From contig JAKACF010000114.1 of NCBI GenBank assembly GCA_021821585.1, positions 1-8,687 on the forward strand: a stretch of DNA of 8,687 bases. Direction: 5' to 3'. Origin of the DNA: Actinomycetes bacterium. Lineage in GTDB: Bacteria; Actinomycetota; Acidimicrobiia; Acidimicrobiales; Bog-793. Shown here in pieces: positions 6,778 through 8,687 of the stretch. The number at the start of each line of letters is the position of its first letter. Position 1 is the first letter of the stretch. The translations under genes were made by a program, and so were the position numbers. The notes below the pieces were generated by a model, which saw only the letters and a list, made by a program, of their open reading frames with translations, was not told the origin of the DNA and did no database searches.

Positions 6778-6783
6778 ACGGTC

Positions 6784-7956
6784 GTGGGGGACAACGAGAG
6801 GGCCACACACGGGGCACCGGGTCGACCGCGTGCCCGCGACCTCGGCATCGTCGTGGGGTCGGGGGAGACGGGGGAGCACAACGCGATCACCGACGTGGCC
6901 GGCGTCGGCGTCGGCTTCACGACGCTCGTCAGCGGGGAGGGTCCGCTCGAGGTCGGGCGCGGCCCGGTCCGCACGGGCGTGACCGTCGTCGTCCCCCACC
7001 CCGAGGTCGGAAGGGCGCATCTGTTCGCCGGCTGCCACCGCCTGAACGGGAACGGCGAGCTCACCGGGCTCGAGTGGGTGAGGGAGTCCGGGCTGCTCAC
7101 GAGCCCCATCGCCCTCACCAACACCCACAGCGTCGGCGTGGTCCACGACGCGCTCATCGCAGCCGAGATCCGGCACCGTCGCAAGGACGAGGTCTTCTGG
7201 AGCCTTCCCGTCGTCGGGGAGACCTGGGACGGCACGCTGAACGACGTGAACGGCATGCACGTGCGCGCCGAGCACGTGCTGGCCGCCCTCGACGGTGCCC
7301 GCCAGGGTCCGGTCGAGGAGGGAAACGTCGGCGGCGGGACCGGGATGATCTGCCATGAGTTCAAAGGGGGGACCGGCACCGCCTCCCGGCAGGTCATTCT
7401 GCCGGGGGGCGAGCGCTACGTCGTCGGCGTGCTCGTGCAGGCGAACTACGGCCGGCGGGAGCGGCTGACCGTGGCCGGCGTGCCGGTCGGGGCCGAGATC
7501 CCGACCTCGTCGGTCCCGGCGCCGGAGGCGCCGGGGGGCGGGGTCCGGACGACGCCGGGGGCCGGCTCCATCATCGTCATCGTCGCCACCGACGCGCCGC
7601 TGCTCCCGCACCAGTGCACGCGCCTCGCCCAGCGGGCGGGCCTCGGGATCGCCCGTGTGGGCGGCGTCGGCGACCACTCGAGCGGCGACCTCTTCCTCGC
7701 GTTCGCCACGGGAAACGCAGGGGTGGTCGCCGAGCACGGCCCGGAGTCGACCGACGCGCCGGGCACAGTCGCCGTCACGATGGTCTCCGACGCGCTGACC
7801 ACCCCCTTCTACGACGCCGTCGTCGACGCCACCGAGGAGGCGATCCTCAATGCCCTCGTGGCGGCCGAGACGATGACGGGCATCGACGGGGTCACCGCCC
7901 ACGCCCTCCCCCACTCCCGCCTCGTGGAGGTGATGCGGGCCTACGGGCGGGGCTGA
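6784..7956 (+). CDS. P1-family (DmpA/BapA-type) self-processing aminopeptidase
   Basis: This 390-residue protein belongs to peptidase family S58 (P1, DmpA). Enzymes of this family are made as an inactive precursor that cuts itself before a serine, which then becomes the N-terminal nucleophile of the small subunit. They release N-terminal residues from peptides; DmpA also acts on D-Ala amides and esters, and BapA on beta-peptides. Family motifs run in order: RARDLGIVVG (16-25), HNAITDVAGVGVGFTT (32-47), HLFAGCHRLNGNGELTGLEW (79-98), SPIALTNTHSVGVVHDAL (107-124), LPVVGETWDGTLND (141-154), EEGNVGGGTGM (178-188), VLVQANYGRR (216-225, oxyanion-type N221) and GAGSIIVIVATDAPLLPHQC (259-278). The expected cleavage is Gly261/Ser262. 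S300 and D302 in HSSGDLF are 38 and 40 residues after the nucleophile, the same offsets as Ser288 and Glu290 of BapA/DmpA (from memory). Length is close to the family norm of about 375. There is no signal peptide, so it is probably cytoplasmic. Its divergent placement beside a peptide importer and an S9A peptidase points to peptide breakdown. Confidence 0.92.
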   Translation: MGDNERATHGAPGRPRARDLGIVVGSGETGEHNAITDVAGVGVGFTTLVSGEGPLEVGRGPVRTGVTVVVPHPEVGRAHLFAGCHRLNGNGELTGLEWVRESGLLTSPIALTNTHSVGVVHDALIAAEIRHRRKDEVFWSLPVVGETWDGTLNDVNGMHVRAEHVLAALDGARQGPVEEGNVGGGTGMICHEFKGGTGTASRQVILPGGERYVVGVLVQANYGRRERLTVAGVPVGAEIPTSSVPAPEAPGGGVRTTPGAGSIIVIVATDAPLLPHQCTRLAQRAGLGIARVGGVGDHSSGDLFLAFATGNAGVVAEHGPESTDAPGTVAVTMVSDALTTPFYDAVVDATEEAILNALVAAETMTGIDGVTAHALPHSRLVEVMRAYGRG

Positions 7957-7964
7957 GAAGCCCC
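7949..7964 (+). terminator. GNRA-capped hairpin over the aminopeptidase stop codon
   Basis: GGGGCT and AGCCCC form a perfect 6-bp stem closed by a GAGA (GNRA-type) tetraloop. The hairpin overlaps the TGA stop at 7954-7956. There is no T-run after it, so it is not a classical rho-independent terminator. It could be a weak terminator, a 3'-end stabiliser or a partial block to readthrough into the methyltransferase gene. Confidence 0.35.
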
Positions 7965-7971
7965 ACGCCAC

Positions 7972-7989
7972 CTTCCCCGACGGGGCAAG
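7972..7989 (+). other. Second hairpin in the 42-nt gap before the methyltransferase
   Basis: CTTCCCC pairs with GGGG-C-AAG, giving 7 bp with one bulged C and a 3-nt loop. It lies just before the six-G run (7993-7998) that abuts the methyltransferase ATG. It could influence translation of that gene or add to the preceding hairpin as a termination region. Only the pairing is seen; any role is inferred. Confidence 0.3.
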
Positions 7990-7998
7990 ACTGGGGGG

Positions 7999-8634
7999 AT
8001 GGGCACCGATCCTGCGCCGGCGTTCGCCGACGACCGAGGGACTCGTTCCTACTACGAACAGCGGGCCGAGGAGTACGACGACTGGTACACGGGAGAGGGT
8101 CTGTTCACCACCCGGGACCGGCCGGGCTGGATACACGAGCTCGCACGGGTCGTCGAGGTCGCACGCGACCTTCCTCCTGCGCGCACCCTGGACGTCGCCT
8201 GCGGGACCGGGTATCTGACCCGCCACCTCCGCGGGTTCGTCGTCGGGATCGACCAGAGCCCGTCGATGGTGGCCATCGCCCGCTCCCGTATCGGAGCGGG
8301 CCTGGTGGTCGTCGGCGACGCCCTCCGACTCGGGTTCCGCGACGGGGGATTCGACCGGGTCTTCACCGGCCACTTCTACGGCCATCTCCCGGGGGACGAA
8401 CGGGCCGCCTTCCTGCGGGAGTCCCGTCGGGTGGCGGGCGAGCTCGTCGTCATCGACTCCGCCCGCCGCCCCGGCGTCGCCTCCGACCGCTGGCAGGAAC
8501 GCGTCCTGAACGACGGGTCGCGTCATCGCGTCTTCAAGCGCTACTTCACCGGCGATCAGCTGGCCGGGGAGATCGGCGGCGAGATCCTGTTCGAGGGACA
8601 GTGGTTCGTCGTCGCGAGGACCCGCGCCACCTGA
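7999..8634 (+). CDS. Class I SAM-dependent methyltransferase, substrate unknown
   Basis: This 211-residue protein is probably cytoplasmic. It has the N-terminal pattern YYEQRAEEYDDWY (18-30) common to small Methyltransf_11/25-type enzymes. SAM-binding motif I is LDVACGTGYL (64-73). An acidic ribose-contacting D85 sits in VVGIDQSPSMVAIAR, and D107 in VVGDALRL is the adenine-side acidic position. Motif IV is GGFDRVFTGHFYGHLP (116-131). The later part (RRVAGELVVIDS, then a strand ending QWFVVARTRAT) completes the fold. Its size and motif order are those of ubiquinone/menaquinone-type and small-molecule methyltransferases, but no substrate can be deduced. ATG 7999 is the only reasonable start. 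It is preceded immediately by six Gs with almost no spacing, so the ribosome site is poor and translation may depend on the aminopeptidase gene 42 nt upstream. A shared transcript is plausible; a functional link to peptide use is not shown. Confidence 0.85.
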   Translation: MGTDPAPAFADDRGTRSYYEQRAEEYDDWYTGEGLFTTRDRPGWIHELARVVEVARDLPPARTLDVACGTGYLTRHLRGFVVGIDQSPSMVAIARSRIGAGLVVVGDALRLGFRDGGFDRVFTGHFYGHLPGDERAAFLRESRRVAGELVVIDSARRPGVASDRWQERVLNDGSRHRVFKRYFTGDQLAGEIGGEILFEGQWFVVARTRAT

Positions 8635-8687
8635 GCACGCGAGCCGTTCGGCGGGCGTCATCCCGCACCACCGGGTAGAGCGAACCG
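8635..8687. other. Right-edge sequence with no recognisable feature
   Basis: These 53 nt follow the methyltransferase stop. One minus-strand frame reads nine codons from the edge and then TGA (8660-8658), so it could be the tail of a convergent gene, but this is too short to support. No clear terminator is visible; a GCC-GTTC-GGC element is only 3 bp of stem. Confidence 0.4.

Larger units (their letters stand above)
6478..6783. other. Divergent intergenic regulatory region (306 bp)
   Basis: This region separates the minus-strand importer operon from the plus-strand aminopeptidase and codes for nothing I can recognise. It contains both candidate promoters, an AT-richer island (about 6691-6715) unusual for this window, a GATC-type palindrome and a 16-nt direct repeat, each listed separately. 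The open frames crossing it on either strand lack ribosome sites and have skewed, Arg/Pro-rich composition. Because the two transcription units share this region, a single regulator could control both. Confidence 0.7.

Noticed and set aside
6691..8661. 656-codon minus-strand open frame opposite the aminopeptidase and methyltransferase genes
   Set aside because: Its product is low-complexity and rich in Asp, Gly, Arg and Val, with no recognisable motif. The opposite strand carries two proteins with clear family motifs. Long antisense frames are expected when third codon positions are nearly all G or C.
8665..8687. GGGTAGAGCG resembling a tRNA D-loop at the right edge
   Set aside because: The expected preceding GCTC stem and acceptor sequence are absent and the window ends here.

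Overview
This is a GC-rich window with codon usage dominated by G or C at the third position. It most resembles an actinobacterium or a related high-GC Gram-positive. The substrate-binding protein is a Cys-anchored lipoprotein, but nothing here fixes the genus. No mobile element, CRISPR array, rRNA or tRNA was found.

Layout. The left three quarters of the window (about 1-6477) is one minus-strand operon. In transcription order it holds an extracellular peptide-binding lipoprotein (SBP_bac_5 family), two Dpp/Opp-type permeases, two peptide-transporter ATPases, and the 5' part of an S9A serine peptidase resembling oligopeptidase B that runs off the left edge. Spacing is extremely tight: a 3-nt gap, then three successive ATGA stop/start overlaps, then a 2-nt gap. 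The peptidase fragment begins at a GTG and stays open to the window edge.

The 306-bp region 6478-6783 separates this operon from a divergent plus-strand unit. It holds a recognisable minus-strand promoter, a weaker plus-strand promoter, a 12-bp GATC-type palindrome between the two -35 boxes, and a near-perfect 16-nt direct repeat with a 33-bp period in the probable leader of the transporter operon.

The plus-strand unit encodes a P1-family (DmpA/BapA-type) self-processing N-terminal-nucleophile aminopeptidase. After 42 nt that can form two hairpins, it encodes a small class I SAM-dependent methyltransferase of unknown substrate. The last 53 nt hold nothing I can name.

Together the genes suggest a peptide-scavenging locus. 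The lipoprotein captures peptides, the permease/ATPase complex imports them, the S9A enzyme cuts internal bonds, and the P1 enzyme removes N-terminal residues. Pairing a dipeptide importer with an aminopeptidase has a precedent in the Bacillus subtilis dpp operon, which carries a D-aminopeptidase (DppA) of an unrelated family. I see no clearly new biological system. The most interesting unexplained material is the regulatory architecture of the divergent intergenic region and the coupling of two unrelated peptidase families to one importer.
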